DNA of 30,853 nucleotides, taken from Thermohalobaculum sp039185235 (GTDB taxonomy: Bacteria; Pseudomonadota; Alphaproteobacteria; Rhodobacterales; Rhodobacteraceae). The notes below the pieces were generated by a model. That model was not told where the DNA came from. It saw only the letters and a program-made list of their open reading frames with translations, and searched no databases. The first letter of the stretch is position 1. Each line of letters begins with the position of its first letter. Positions 15,981 through 23,988 of this stretch are shown here, in pieces. Position numbers and translations under genes: made by a program. Location of the stretch: NCBI GenBank assembly GCA_039185235.1, contig JBCDAS010000007.1:1-30853 (forward strand). The letters run 5' to 3'.

Positions 15981-17512
15981 GCGCGACGCAAAAGCGATTG
16001 GCCGGTCATCTCGGCGGGTTTCTCCATCCCCATCAATTCCAGAAGCGTGGGTGCCAAATCTGCGAGCCGACCGTCGGCCAGCGCTTTAATTCCCCGTCTA
16101 GCGCCGCCCTCAATCAGGATCATTGGGACCAAGTTCGTCGTATGGGCCGTATGGGGTCCGCCGTTCTCTGGGTCGATCATCATCTCACAGTTTCCGTGAT
16201 CTGCCGTCACGAGCATTGTTCCCCCAACCTCACCCAAGGCGTCAAGCGCTTGGCCCAGGCCTTGGTCAACCGCCTCGCATGCCGCAATCGCAGCCGGGAG
16301 AGAGCCCGTATGCCCCACCATGTCCGGGTTCGCGAAGTTCACGACGATCAGATCGAAATCTGCACGGATCGCGGCCACAAGCTTCTCTGTGACCGCCGTT
16401 GCCGACATCTCGGGCTGCAAATCATAGGTCCGAACCTTTGGCGAGGGTGCCATGAAGCGCTGCTCCCCCCGGTCTGGCTCCTCAATACCTCCGTTCAAGA
16501 AGAAGGTGACATGGGGGTATTTCTCGGTTTCGGCGAGGCGAAACTGCACTTTGTTATGGCAGGCGAGCCACTCACCAAGCGTGTTTATGATCTCCTCAGG
16601 CGGAAAGATCGCCGGCATCCAGTGGTCGATCTGGGCAGAGTAACTGACCATACCGAGGCTTGCTGCGAATGCGGGATGCCGCGTCTCGAACGCGTCAAAT
16701 CCTGGGTCGAGCAGGGTGTGTAGGATCTCGCGCATCCGGTCTGCCCGGAAGTTCGCAGCGAGCAACCCATCGCCCGGGTGGATGCCTGTGTAGTCGGGCG
16801 CGATCACCGCGGGCTCTATGAATTCATCGGTGATGTTCGCCCCGTAGGCGGCGTCAATTGCGGCGATCACACCCCCGGGCTGGGTGCCACTTGCATGGGC
16901 GATCAACTGATAGGCTCGCTCGACCCGTTCCCAGCGATTGTCGCGGTCCATCGCATAGAAGCGCCCGATCACAGTGGCAATCCGAACGCCTTTGAGCGGG
17001 GCGATGTCGGCTAGGAATTGGACCATCGCATCTCGTCCGGTTTTCGGGCCCACATCGCGGCCATCCATGAAAGCATGGATCTCCACCGGGATCTCGAGCC
17101 GCGACAAGACGGTTGCCAAGGCCACCATATGGTTTTGATGCGAGTGCACGCCGCCGGGGCTGACAAGACCCAAGAGATGCACAGCACCGCCACTTGCCTT
17201 CATTTGGGCAAGGAAGCTCACCAAGGGGGGCGCGGTAAAAAGCGTCCCCTCCTCGATCGCCCGATTGATCTTTGGCAGATCCATCCAAACCACCCGTCCC
17301 GCACCGATATTGGTGTGTCCAACCTCCGAATTGCCGATCTGGCCGGGCGGCAGACCCACATCCTCGCCACTGGCCGAGAGTTTGGCATGCAGGCAAGTCT
17401 TGAAGAGACGATCCATGACGGGTGTCCGGGCGAGCGCTGGCGCATTCCCCGTGGGGTCTTCACGCAACCCCCATCCATCCAGGATGGTCAGCACAACGGG
17501 GCCTTGCGTCAT
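15977..17512 (-). CDS. gpmI: 2,3-bisphosphoglycerate-independent phosphoglycerate mutase
   Basis: This 511-residue glycolytic enzyme interconverts 3- and 2-phosphoglycerate using two metal ions and a phosphoserine. The first metal site is Asp12 in L-D-G-W-G. The phosphoserine is Ser62 in G-N-S-E-V-G-H-T-N. Later metal ligands are in A-D-H-G-N-C-E and H-T-A-H-T-T-N. Two in-frame ATGs exist, at 17518 and 17512. GGAG abuts the first but lies six bases before the second, so 17512 is the better start. It heads the gpmI-envC-ctpA-rppH unit, an arrangement familiar in alphaproteobacteria, and is divergent from the DUF1223 gene. Confidence 0.96.
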   Translation of the reverse strand: MTQGPVVLTILDGWGLREDPTGNAPALARTPVMDRLFKTCLHAKLSASGEDVGLPPGQIGNSEVGHTNIGAGRVVWMDLPKINRAIEEGTLFTAPPLVSFLAQMKASGGAVHLLGLVSPGGVHSHQNHMVALATVLSRLEIPVEIHAFMDGRDVGPKTGRDAMVQFLADIAPLKGVRIATVIGRFYAMDRDNRWERVERAYQLIAHASGTQPGGVIAAIDAAYGANITDEFIEPAVIAPDYTGIHPGDGLLAANFRADRMREILHTLLDPGFDAFETRHPAFAASLGMVSYSAQIDHWMPAIFPPEEIINTLGEWLACHNKVQFRLAETEKYPHVTFFLNGGIEEPDRGEQRFMAPSPKVRTYDLQPEMSATAVTEKLVAAIRADFDLIVVNFANPDMVGHTGSLPAAIAACEAVDQGLGQALDALGEVGGTMLVTADHGNCEMMIDPENGGPHTAHTTNLVPMILIEGGARRGIKALADGRLADLAPTLLELMGMEKPAEMTGQSLLRRA

Positions 17513-17674
17513 TCTCATCTCCGTCTCGATCTAAGGTGTTGAGTATTGTCTCGATCCCGCATCAGCAAGCCTGATTTGGGCGTCGAGAGCGTCGACCGTC
17601 AGCAACATTCGGTCACGTAGGGTTGAAAGCCCGGCTGGTTGGCGCATTGGTGGAATCATCCTATACCGAGGCTT

Positions 17675-18382
17675 ATGAAACAGTTTGCTCTTGCCTTCTG
17701 CGCGTCCGCGCTTCTTGTCCTAGCAGCAGCTCCAAAACCAGCAGAGGCCGAGCCTGCTGTTGTTGTCGAGCTCTTCACCAGCCAGGGCTGCTATTCGTGT
17801 CCACCGGCGGATGAGGTACTGGGGACGCTCGCCAAGTACGACGACATCGTCGCGCTGTCTCTTCACGTGGATTACTGGGATTACCTCGGCTGGCGCGATA
17901 CGTTCGCGCAAAAGGCGTTCACAAAACGCCAGTTTGAGTATCGCAACTATATGGGCGAACGGGTGGTCTACACCCCGCAAATGATCGTTCAAGGTGTGAA
18001 CCGGGTGACCGGGCAGCACAAGATGAGCGTCAAGGATGCGATTGCCAAAGTCCGCGCAACCCAGGATCGTGCGAAGCTCGAGATCGTCGAGATCGGTGGT
18101 GCACTGAAGGGCCGCATCTCGCCTGTGAACGGCGGCGCCAAAGCAGCGGTCTATGTGGCGAAATACACACGTTCGGCAATCGTCGAGATCGCGCGCGGTG
18201 AGAATGCTGGCAAGACGCTCACCTACCACAACGTGGTTTATATGATGACGCCTCTCAGTGACTGGCGCGGTGACATGGTGGAATATGACCTGCCGAGCCC
18301 GAATCCAGGCGAAGGGATTGCCTTTTGGGTCCAGGGCGACCGATTTGGTCCAATCCTGGCCGCGGCTAAGTTCGAACGCTGA
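17675..18382 (+). CDS. DUF1223 thioredoxin-like secreted protein
   Basis: This 235-residue protein starts with a signal peptide (M-K-Q-F-A-L-A-F-C, then a Leu/Ala core ending near A-E-A-E). The DUF1223 hallmark V-E-L-F-T-S-Q-G-C-Y-S-C-P-P-A-D follows, with a C-x-x-C pair at residues 39 and 42. The V-Y-T-P-Q-M-I-V segment with its cis-proline-like context supports a thioredoxin fold. It probably acts in the periplasm; no substrate is known. The ATG at 17675 is chosen because it gives a proper signal peptide and has CGAGG just upstream; an earlier in-frame start at 17639 would add unrelated residues. It stands alone and is followed nine bases later by structured element B. Confidence 0.87.
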   Translation: MKQFALAFCASALLVLAAAPKPAEAEPAVVVELFTSQGCYSCPPADEVLGTLAKYDDIVALSLHVDYWDYLGWRDTFAQKAFTKRQFEYRNYMGERVVYTPQMIVQGVNRVTGQHKMSVKDAIAKVRATQDRAKLEIVEIGGALKGRISPVNGGAKAAVYVAKYTRSAIVEIARGENAGKTLTYHNVVYMMTPLSDWRGDMVEYDLPSPNPGEGIAFWVQGDRFGPILAAAKFER

Positions 18383-18391
18383 AGCCAGCCA

Positions 18392-18591
18392 TAGCTCAAC
18401 TCCCGCGCAAGCGTCCCTGATCCCTTACGGGATTACGGTGGGCAAAAGCCCACCACCCATGCAAGCATGGGCAGGGACGCAAGGCGCCTAGCTCGGAGCA
18501 ATGCGAGAGTAGTTCGACTGGGGCCAATGCGACCGGGAGGGCGCCAGAATAGGTGTATGCGCGGGCTTGCCCGCGCATTCCGTTTGGTTCG
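18392..18591 (-). repeat. Structured dispersed element, copy B (inverted relative to copy A)
   Basis: This 200-base element is read on the minus strand and is the partner of 2118-2318. Hairpin 1 is a perfect 10 bp stem (18557-18578), while copy A has a different 9 bp stem. The conserved core includes GAGCTAGGCGCC (18494-18483) and the 29-base block that differs from copy A at two positions. The junction closes with a perfect 9 bp stem (GCGTCCCTG, 18472-18480, with 18411-18419). Its three arms are 18456-18471 (7 bp), 18437-18454 (7 bp, four-base loop) and 18420-18433 (5 bp, four-base loop). The arm sequences differ from copy A throughout, but pairing is kept. It starts six bases after the GFA stop and ends nine bases from the DUF1223 stop, filling the gap between convergent genes. 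Confidence 0.8.
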
Positions 18592-18597
18592 CTTGAG

Positions 18598-19008
18598 TTA
18601 AGTTGTCTCTGAACCTTTGGTGCTGTGATAGCGAGGCAGATCATCCTGAAAGTGAAGCCAAGGAACAGCTTCGCCAGCGAACACGTGGAAGGTTGGTGCA
18701 TAGGCGTCAACGTCATCCAGACTTGCGGCGTAGAAGTGGATCTCGCCCGGGAACTTATCTGCTGCATAGGCCATTTGGCTGCCGCATCGGGCGCAGAAAT
18801 ACCGTCTCACCCCTGGCGAGCGTTCATAGACCTGTGGGGCTTCACCGGTCCATTCCCAGTCACCATCGCGCACACCCAGAAAACTGGTAACTGGAGCGGA
18901 GCAACTCTTGCGGCAGCTCTCGCAATGGCAATGAGCTTGCCAGAGTGGGGTGCCAGAGAACCGAAACGTGACTGAGCCACACAAGCAGCGCCCGGTCTGG
19001 CTGTTCAT
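18598..19008 (-). CDS. GFA family (CENP-V domain) zinc protein
   Basis: This 136-residue protein has the cysteine pattern of the GFA family, named after glutathione-dependent formaldehyde-activating enzyme. C-L-C is at residues 8-10, C-H-C-E-S-C-R at 27-33 with a further Cys36, and C-A-R-C-G at 72-76. These cysteines bind zinc in the family fold. F-P-G-E-I-H-F-Y-A-A-S-L-D-D is the usual C-terminal block. Activity toward formaldehyde is not implied by the family name. It is the last gene of the long operon running from 23940, and its ATG overlaps the acyltransferase stop as ATGA. Its stop is six bases from structured element B. Confidence 0.9.
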   Translation of the reverse strand: MNSQTGRCLCGSVTFRFSGTPLWQAHCHCESCRKSCSAPVTSFLGVRDGDWEWTGEAPQVYERSPGVRRYFCARCGSQMAYAADKFPGEIHFYAASLDDVDAYAPTFHVFAGEAVPWLHFQDDLPRYHSTKGSETT

Positions 19009-19913
19009 GCCCTATCCCCTGACTTACCCTGAGATCTCAACGTTGTCCGCCAGCGCCTGTGCAGCCAGAACCACTGGTCCGGCGCCTGCATAATCCAACC
19101 AGAGATCCGATCATTGACCTCCTGCATCATCTTCTCGGGCGCAGAAATTGCAACAGGTGCCTCGAAAGTCACCTTGAAACGGCGTTTCGCCAGATCCCTT
19201 TCGGCTACAGCGGGGATCAGGGCGGCGCCTGTGCGTGTTGCCAGCTCGGCTGCCGCAAGCACTGTCTCGGCCGGCTTGCCGAGGAAATCGAGATAGGGAG
19301 CTCCCGAGTTGCGTTGATCGACCAAGATCATCACCACCCCGCCGCGTTTCACATGGGCAAGCAACTGACGCATGCCAGAGCCTTTTTGGAGCACTGGCTC
19401 ACCTGCGGCTGGGATCAGGTTCATTGTGAACCGGTCGAGATAGCGATTATTGAACGCGCGATAGATGATCCCGCATTCCTGGCCCATGAACTTGGCGGCC
19501 ATCCGCACCGCTTCCCAATTTCCGTAATGTGCTGTCACGAGGATTGCGCCCGTTCCATCGGGTCGACCGCGAAGATGCTCTTCGCCGCTCACCTCGACGC
19601 CGACCTCACGCAGAACCTTGTCGAGCCGACTGTACTCGACAAAAAGACACAGCGTTTGCGCCCCGTTGGCTTTCACAAAGACCTTTTTCTCGGCATCGGT
19701 CAGGCCCGGGAAGACATGATCGACATTCTCGATGATCCGTTTGCGGGCCATCGGAACTTTCCAGGCAATCCAGCCGCCAAGCGGTGCGAGGCTGCGCGTC
19801 AGGGCCCAAGTGCTCAATGGCCAGGTCAGGGTACGAAAGCTCCAAGCGCTCGCATACATCATCCATTCGCTGGCTCGGGTCAGCCATTTATCCTTATCCG
19901 TGACGTAGCTCAT
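19005..19913 (-). CDS. Lysophospholipid/lipid A biosynthesis acyltransferase (LpxL/HtrB family)
   Basis: This 302-residue protein belongs to the late lipid A acyltransferase family. The catalytic H-x4-E motif is H129-Y-G-N-W-E134. It is followed by the expected I-I-Y-R-A-F-N-N block and L-V-D-Q-R-N-S-G-A-P near residue 200. A hydrophobic, amphipathic N-terminal segment (W-P-L-S-T-W-A-L-T) is consistent with inner-membrane association. Family members transfer acyl chains to lipid A precursors; some act on other lipids. The first 20 bases overlap the end of the MATE gene and its stop overlaps the GFA start. Presence in an operon with a nitrile hydratase-type enzyme is unusual. Confidence 0.88.
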   Translation of the reverse strand: MSYVTDKDKWLTRASEWMMYASAWSFRTLTWPLSTWALTRSLAPLGGWIAWKVPMARKRIIENVDHVFPGLTDAEKKVFVKANGAQTLCLFVEYSRLDKVLREVGVEVSGEEHLRGRPDGTGAILVTAHYGNWEAVRMAAKFMGQECGIIYRAFNNRYLDRFTMNLIPAAGEPVLQKGSGMRQLLAHVKRGGVVMILVDQRNSGAPYLDFLGKPAETVLAAAELATRTGAALIPAVAERDLAKRRFKVTFEAPVAISAPEKMMQEVNDRISGWIMQAPDQWFWLHRRWRTTLRSQGKSGDRA

Positions 19914-21264
19914 GCGCCCTCCGCGCCAGCGTCCAGAACCTCAGGGCCAGCAGGATCGTCGCGAACCAACAGGCGACCAGAATCGCGATTAAAAGCCCCC
20001 GCTCATCCCAGCCCAACCCGTTTATCATCCACCAGCCAAAGGGCACCATGAAAACTGTGAACGAGACGAGATAGCAGAGGATCGGCATCCAGGCATCGCC
20101 AAATGCCCGAACCGCTTGGCCCAAAACGATCTGCCCGCAATCAGGGGCGTAGATGAAGGCGCAGATCATACAGAGCACAGCAGCCCGTGCGATCACATCC
20201 GGATCGCTGGCATAAAGCCATGCGATGGTGTCCCGCCCAAACCAGGTGACGAGGCCCATGATTGCCATGATTGCGAAACCGAGGCCGAGACCGGTCCATC
20301 CCGCGAAAACCGCCTCGCTCATGCGCCCGCGACCGATTTCATTGCCAACCCTGACACCCGTCGCGATCGATAGGCCGAGCCCGATCATAAAGACCGTCGC
20401 CATCAGGTTATGCACGATCGAGTAGGCATCCAATGCCAGCGCGCCCAATTGCCCTGCGAACATCGTCATTGCCGCAAAGCCAAAGGTCTCGAACCCGTTG
20501 GACAGCCCCGCCGACATGCCGAGTTTGCGCATTGGCCAGCCTGCTCGCCATCCGCCTGGCCCCCAGAACGTCTCCCAAGGACCACGGACGCCCGCTTCGA
20601 TCGCATTGACCTGGTTCAGGATCACCCAGAACATCATGGCGCAAACGATGATCCGTGCGAGGGTTGAGGCCAGCGCCGCTCCAACGGCACCAAGCTCGGG
20701 CATTCCGAGATTGCCGAAAATCAGCACCCAGTTCAGCGCGAAGTTCACGATGTTCGCGACCAGCATCGCGAGCATGGCAAAGCGTGGTCGCCCTGTGCTT
20801 TCGAGGTAAAAGGCGCAGACAGCGAACAGAACCTGCGCTGTCATTCCTGGCGCCAAAGCATAGGCAACACTCGCACCACCGGCCGCCATTTCCGGGCTTT
20901 GACCGAACAGCAGCAAGAGCCATTCCGCCTGGCAGGTCAACCAGGTGGCAAAAATCGAGAGAAAGCCGCCCCAAACCAGCGCGCGGCGCCAGGCGCGTCC
21001 GCACTCCCCCCAGGCGCCAGCGCCATAGGCTTGGCTGACCACTGGCACCAAGCCCGAGCAGAGCCCGATCGTCACCACCAGGATCGGCACAAAGATCGAG
21101 ATGCCGAGATTCGAGATCCCGACCGCACCGAAGCCGTAATTGCCCAGCATGACAATATCGACCAGCGCCATGATCAAGATCCCAGCGCGCGACAGCATCA
21201 CGGGCCAGGCAAGCGTGAGAAGCTCGGCAACATGCCATTTCAGGCGAGGGAGGAAGGGGGTCAT
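19894..21264 (-). CDS. MATE family efflux transporter
   Basis: This 456-residue integral membrane protein is of the NorM/MATE type, with about twelve hydrophobic segments. The N-terminal half carries L-A-W-P-V-M-L-S-R-A and V-D-I-V-M-L-G, and G-L-V-P-V-V-S-Q-A-Y-G-A-G matches the conserved loop of the family. The second half repeats the pattern (G-V-R-V-G-N-E-I-G-R-G-R). MATE proteins export cationic drugs or metabolites in exchange for Na+ or H+; the substrate cannot be read. Its ATG overlaps the upstream EamA stop (ATGA) and its end overlaps the acyltransferase start by 20 bases. Confidence 0.92.
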   Translation of the reverse strand: MTPFLPRLKWHVAELLTLAWPVMLSRAGILIMALVDIVMLGNYGFGAVGISNLGISIFVPILVVTIGLCSGLVPVVSQAYGAGAWGECGRAWRRALVWGGFLSIFATWLTCQAEWLLLLFGQSPEMAAGGASVAYALAPGMTAQVLFAVCAFYLESTGRPRFAMLAMLVANIVNFALNWVLIFGNLGMPELGAVGAALASTLARIIVCAMMFWVILNQVNAIEAGVRGPWETFWGPGGWRAGWPMRKLGMSAGLSNGFETFGFAAMTMFAGQLGALALDAYSIVHNLMATVFMIGLGLSIATGVRVGNEIGRGRMSEAVFAGWTGLGLGFAIMAIMGLVTWFGRDTIAWLYASDPDVIARAAVLCMICAFIYAPDCGQIVLGQAVRAFGDAWMPILCYLVSFTVFMVPFGWWMINGLGWDERGLLIAILVACWFATILLALRFWTLARRAHELRHG

Positions 21265-22151
21265 TCGCGCGCTCTAACACGCTCCCGATGCCAGACATAG
21301 ATCCCGGCTGAGATAATCACCGAGGCGCCCAGGATGGTCACCAAATCGGGAAGCTCGGCGAAGAAGATGAAGCCAACAATCGATGCCCAGACAAAGCCCA
21401 TATAGTTGAAGGGCGCCAGCGCTGATGCCGGTGCCTGGTTCAGCGCGTAGACGAGACAGACATGGCCCGCGAGGCCAAACGCCCCCATGCTGACCATGAT
21501 CAGCGCGTCGGTGCCCGTGGGTGCGACCCAAAAGAACGGCAGAGCCAAAGTGGCGAGCACCGTGCCAACACCCGTCGTGTAGAGCAGAGTGGTCCAAATC
21601 GGCTCACTTGCTCCTAACCAACGGGTTGCGATCTGGTAGCTGGCATAGAAGCAGGCCGCCAAAGCAGGGAGCAATGCCGCCATCTGGAACACATCGAAGC
21701 CCGGGCGCAGAATGATCAGAACGCCCGTCAATCCGATGAGCACTGCAACCCAGCGGCGCGGGCCAACCTGCTCTTTCAAGACGGCGGCGCTGAGAATGGT
21801 GATGATCAGAGGAGAAGTCGCGAAAACCGCGGCTGCGGTTGCAAGCTCGAGATAGAAGAACGAGGTGAAAAACACCACCGTCGCGGAAAACAGGAACAAG
21901 GATCGGACCAGTTGCAGACCCAGATGCGCCGTTCTTAGCCGCTGCCGGATCGAAGGCAGGAAAATCAACACCATCAAGCCTGTCTGCGCCGCGTAGCGCG
22001 CCCAGACGACTTGGGGCGAGGGATAATCGGCCACCAAAGTCTTCGCACCGACATCCATGAGGTTGAACATCAGCACAGCTACGATGAACCCAATCGCACC
22101 CCGGGTCATCGGGGCCAGCGCGTCATGGCGCTGGCGGATCTTCGCGATCAC
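21261..22151 (-). CDS. EamA/DMT family transporter
   Basis: This protein of about 296 residues has ten predicted hydrophobic helices in two EamA halves, as in drug/metabolite exporters. The first starts at R-G-A-I-G-F-I-V-A-V-L and the second half contains G-P-R-R-W-V-A-V-L-I-G-L-T-G-V-L-I-I. Two starts are possible. The GTG at 22151 overlaps the nitrile hydratase alpha stop as GTGA, in keeping with other junctions in this operon. The ATG at 22109 would give 282 residues beginning closer to the first helix. Neither has a clear Shine-Dalgarno, so coupling is likely. Substrate unknown. Confidence 0.88.
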   Translation of the reverse strand: MIAKIRQRHDALAPMTRGAIGFIVAVLMFNLMDVGAKTLVADYPSPQVVWARYAAQTGLMVLIFLPSIRQRLRTAHLGLQLVRSLFLFSATVVFFTSFFYLELATAAAVFATSPLIITILSAAVLKEQVGPRRWVAVLIGLTGVLIILRPGFDVFQMAALLPALAACFYASYQIATRWLGASEPIWTTLLYTTGVGTVLATLALPFFWVAPTGTDALIMVSMGAFGLAGHVCLVYALNQAPASALAPFNYMGFVWASIVGFIFFAELPDLVTILGASVIISAGIYVWHRERVRARE

Positions 22152-22771
22152 GCGAGTTTGGGAACTGCCACCCCGATCATGCAGTCTCGGGTGACGAGCC
22201 TGGCAAGCTTTTCGACACCCCAACCCTCGGTACCCGCTGGCCGTGCGGGAAGAACCAGATAGCGCATATCCGCTGTCGAGTCGTGCACCCGCACTTGCAC
22301 ATTGTCCGGCAGATCGAGACCGAACTCGCTCAACACTTTGCGCGGCTCCTTCACAGTGCGTGAGCGATAGGCCCGCGTTTTGTACCAATCCGGTGGCAGG
22401 CCGATGATATTGCGCGGATAGCAGGAGCAAAGCGTGCAAACGATGACGTTGTGGGCCACTTCGGTGTTCTCGACGACCACGAGCTTCACCGCATCCAGGA
22501 TCGCTCCCATCTCCTCCGCTGCCGCCGATCCATCGGCCAAAAGCCGAGCTTTGTAATCGGGATCGGTCCAGGCTCGCGCCACGATCTCGGCGCCCAAAGC
22601 GGGGGATCGCGCGTCCATCTTGTCGATCTGTGCGGTGATCTCGGCCGGTGAGGTGACACCTTTCTCGATCAAAAGCTCCCGCACTGCGATCTCCATCTGC
22701 TGCCAATAGGTCAGCGGCGCGTCATTGTCGGGGCGGAAATCGCCGGGGGAGTGGGGATGATCATGGGGCAT
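22148..22771 (-). CDS. nthA: Nitrile hydratase family alpha subunit (cobalt-type motif)
   Basis: This 207-residue protein carries the active-site metal motif V-C-T-L-C-S-C-Y, with ligands Cys112, Cys115, Ser116 and Cys117. Thr after the first Cys is the cobalt-type form. In this family two of the cysteines are oxidised to sulfinic and sulfenic acids. Further family blocks are G-L-P-P-D-W-Y-K, A-Y-R-S-R-T-V-K-E-P-R, M-R-Y-L-V-L-P-A-R-P-A-G-T-E-G-W and V-T-R-D-C-M-I-G-V. The enzyme would hydrate nitriles to amides; the gamma subunit of thiocyanate hydrolase is homologous, so substrate is open. ATG 22771 is set by a GGAGG about seven bases upstream and lies 11 bases inside the beta C-domain gene. 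Confidence 0.93.
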   Translation of the reverse strand: MPHDHPHSPGDFRPDNDAPLTYWQQMEIAVRELLIEKGVTSPAEITAQIDKMDARSPALGAEIVARAWTDPDYKARLLADGSAAAEEMGAILDAVKLVVVENTEVAHNVIVCTLCSCYPRNIIGLPPDWYKTRAYRSRTVKEPRKVLSEFGLDLPDNVQVRVHDSTADMRYLVLPARPAGTEGWGVEKLARLVTRDCMIGVAVPKLA

Positions 22772-23102
22772 CGGCGGCCTCCAGCCAGTGCTCGAAAATC
22801 TCGGCGTCAATCGTATCGTCCGGGCGTTCGGTCGTCTCGCCCCAGACCTCGGTCATCGTGAAGCGCACCCGGTAGAGCGGCATCTTCCCACCCTGGCGGC
22901 CATAGGCAAGCTCCTCTGGGTTGCCGAAGGCGCCGCAGATCCGCTCGATCCGGCCGGTCTTGCCGCGCAGATACCACGGTGTTCGGATATGCCCGGGCGC
23001 AGGTCCGTTCTTCACCCGCACGACGGCGCCCGGCAGGAAGCGGGGTGCGCCTGGCGGGTAGGGCGGGGGAAAGGCAGGTGGGTCAACCTCAGGCAAGCTC
23101 AT
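22761..23102 (-). CDS. Nitrile hydratase beta subunit, C-terminal SH3-like domain as a separate protein
   Basis: This 113-residue protein matches only the C-terminal half of a normal nitrile hydratase beta subunit. After a proline-rich start, P-G-H-I-R-T-P-W-Y-L-R-G-K-T-G at about residues 36-50 and L-Y-R-V-R-F-T-M-T-E-V-W-G at about 76-88 are the SH3-like barrel signatures. The N-terminal half is encoded separately at 23590-23940, with a cupin gene in between. Its ATG overlaps the cupin stop (ATGA) and its end overlaps the alpha gene by 11 bases, so it is read as an independent, coupled protein and is not a frameshift remnant. Split beta halves are known from thiocyanate hydrolase and three-subunit nitrile hydratases. 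Confidence 0.88.
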   Translation of the reverse strand: MSLPEVDPPAFPPPYPPGAPRFLPGAVVRVKNGPAPGHIRTPWYLRGKTGRIERICGAFGNPEELAYGRQGGKMPLYRVRFTMTEVWGETTERPDDTIDAEIFEHWLEAADAP

Positions 23103-23593
23103 TCGCTCTCCCCCTCATTGCTACCGGGCATGATGCTCGTGAATGCCTCCATCGGCGCGGCCTCATATCGATCCGCATAGCGGATGATCCGTTGGCCGAG
23201 CTCTGGGGCATCGATCACATCCGATGGGGTCAGATCACTGCCCATCAGGCAGACGAGATCCTCGCTGCCCGTGTTGACCATCGCATGCGCTGGGCCCTTC
23301 GGCGGGAAGGCGACGAAATCACCGGTCCTCATGGCGTGTCGCGCCTGATCCAAAATGACTTCGCCCGTGCCCGAAACCACATAGGTCCACTCTTCCTCAC
23401 CGTGATGGACATGCAATGGAAAAGCCTGCTCTCCCGGTGCGATCCGCACCAGATTGACCGCGCATGCCGTCATGCCGACCATCCGCGAGATGGGCGATAG
23501 CGTGCATCCCTTGGACTGGTCCAGCGGATGGCGAAAACCAAAACCTCCCTCGGCGATGGTCTTGGCAGTGACGATCAGGTCAGATGCGGTCAT
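23099..23593 (-). CDS. Cupin domain protein within the nitrile hydratase operon
   Basis: This 164-residue protein is a single-domain cupin. Motif 1 is H61-V-H63-H-G-E-E-E-W-T-Y-V-V-S-G-T-G-E, with the two histidines and a glutamate as likely metal ligands. Motif 2 is F-P-P-K-G-P-A-H103-A-M-V-N. It has no signal peptide. It is translationally coupled on both sides: its ATG overlaps the stop of the beta N-half gene and its stop overlaps the start of the beta C-half gene, both as ATGA. The position suggests a role tied to the hydratase, for example handling metal, substrate or product, but that is inference. A cupin here is not part of the standard nitrile hydratase gene set I know. Confidence 0.9.
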   Translation of the reverse strand: MTASDLIVTAKTIAEGGFGFRHPLDQSKGCTLSPISRMVGMTACAVNLVRIAPGEQAFPLHVHHGEEEWTYVVSGTGEVILDQARHAMRTGDFVAFPPKGPAHAMVNTGSEDLVCLMGSDLTPSDVIDAPELGQRIIRYADRYEAAPMEAFTSIMPGSNEGESE

Positions 23594-23940
23594 TCGCCGT
23601 CTCCCTGCGCCTCGCCATAGGTTGGGCCGCGAGCTGCAACCTCCTCCATTTTGGCGTTGAGCTCTTCGATCGAAAACGCTCCCGCCTCGATCATGTTCTG
23701 CGTCACGCTTGCGATCCAGCGCTCGTAATAGGTCATGGTCTCAAAGGCCTCTTCGCCCATATCCTCGAGCACGCGGCGCAGGCTGTCGACGGTCATCAAC
23801 CCATTTGCCGAGGCGATGACCATCAGGGCATCGACCCGTTTCTCCCAAAGAGCATAGTCATGCTCGCCCGCTTCGATCGCGGCTGCATCCTTGCCGCCCA
23901 TATCGTGCCAGCGGCGTCCCTTAGCTAGAATGTCAGACAT
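23590..23940 (-). CDS. Nitrile hydratase beta subunit, N-terminal domain as a separate protein (or accessory-type homologue)
   Basis: This 116-residue helical protein corresponds to the N-terminal half of nitrile hydratase beta. It has H-D-M-G-G at residues 12-16, W-E-K-R-V-D-A-L-M at 32-40 and the typical Y-Y-E-R-W at 71-75, followed by M-I-E-A-G-A-F-S-I-E-E-L. The activator proteins of nitrile hydratases share this fold, so an accessory role is an alternative. The H-D-M-G-G opening favours a true beta N-half. It is the first gene of the hydratase operon; no strong Shine-Dalgarno precedes 23940. It begins 48 bases after the anti-sigma gene on the same strand, so joint transcription is possible. 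Confidence 0.82.
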   Translation of the reverse strand: MSDILAKGRRWHDMGGKDAAAIEAGEHDYALWEKRVDALMVIASANGLMTVDSLRRVLEDMGEEAFETMTYYERWIASVTQNMIEAGAFSIEELNAKMEEVAARGPTYGEAQGDGE

Positions 23941-23988
23941 GGCGCTAGGCTAGCCGCGATCCGGGCCTCAGCCAATCGCAAAGATTGC

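Noticed and set aside
18483..18546. tRNA-like look of the plus strand of element B (GGCGCC acceptor-like ends, TAGCTC D-arm-like start, GTTCGA)
   Set aside because: Copy A lacks GTTCGA, the distance from this box to the 3' end is too long, and no anticodon arm forms in both copies. GGCGCC pairs with itself because it is palindromic.
22152..22706. Extended EamA frame of 481 residues
   Set aside because: The added region is an out-of-frame reading of the nitrile hydratase alpha gene, Arg/Gly-rich and without membrane segments.
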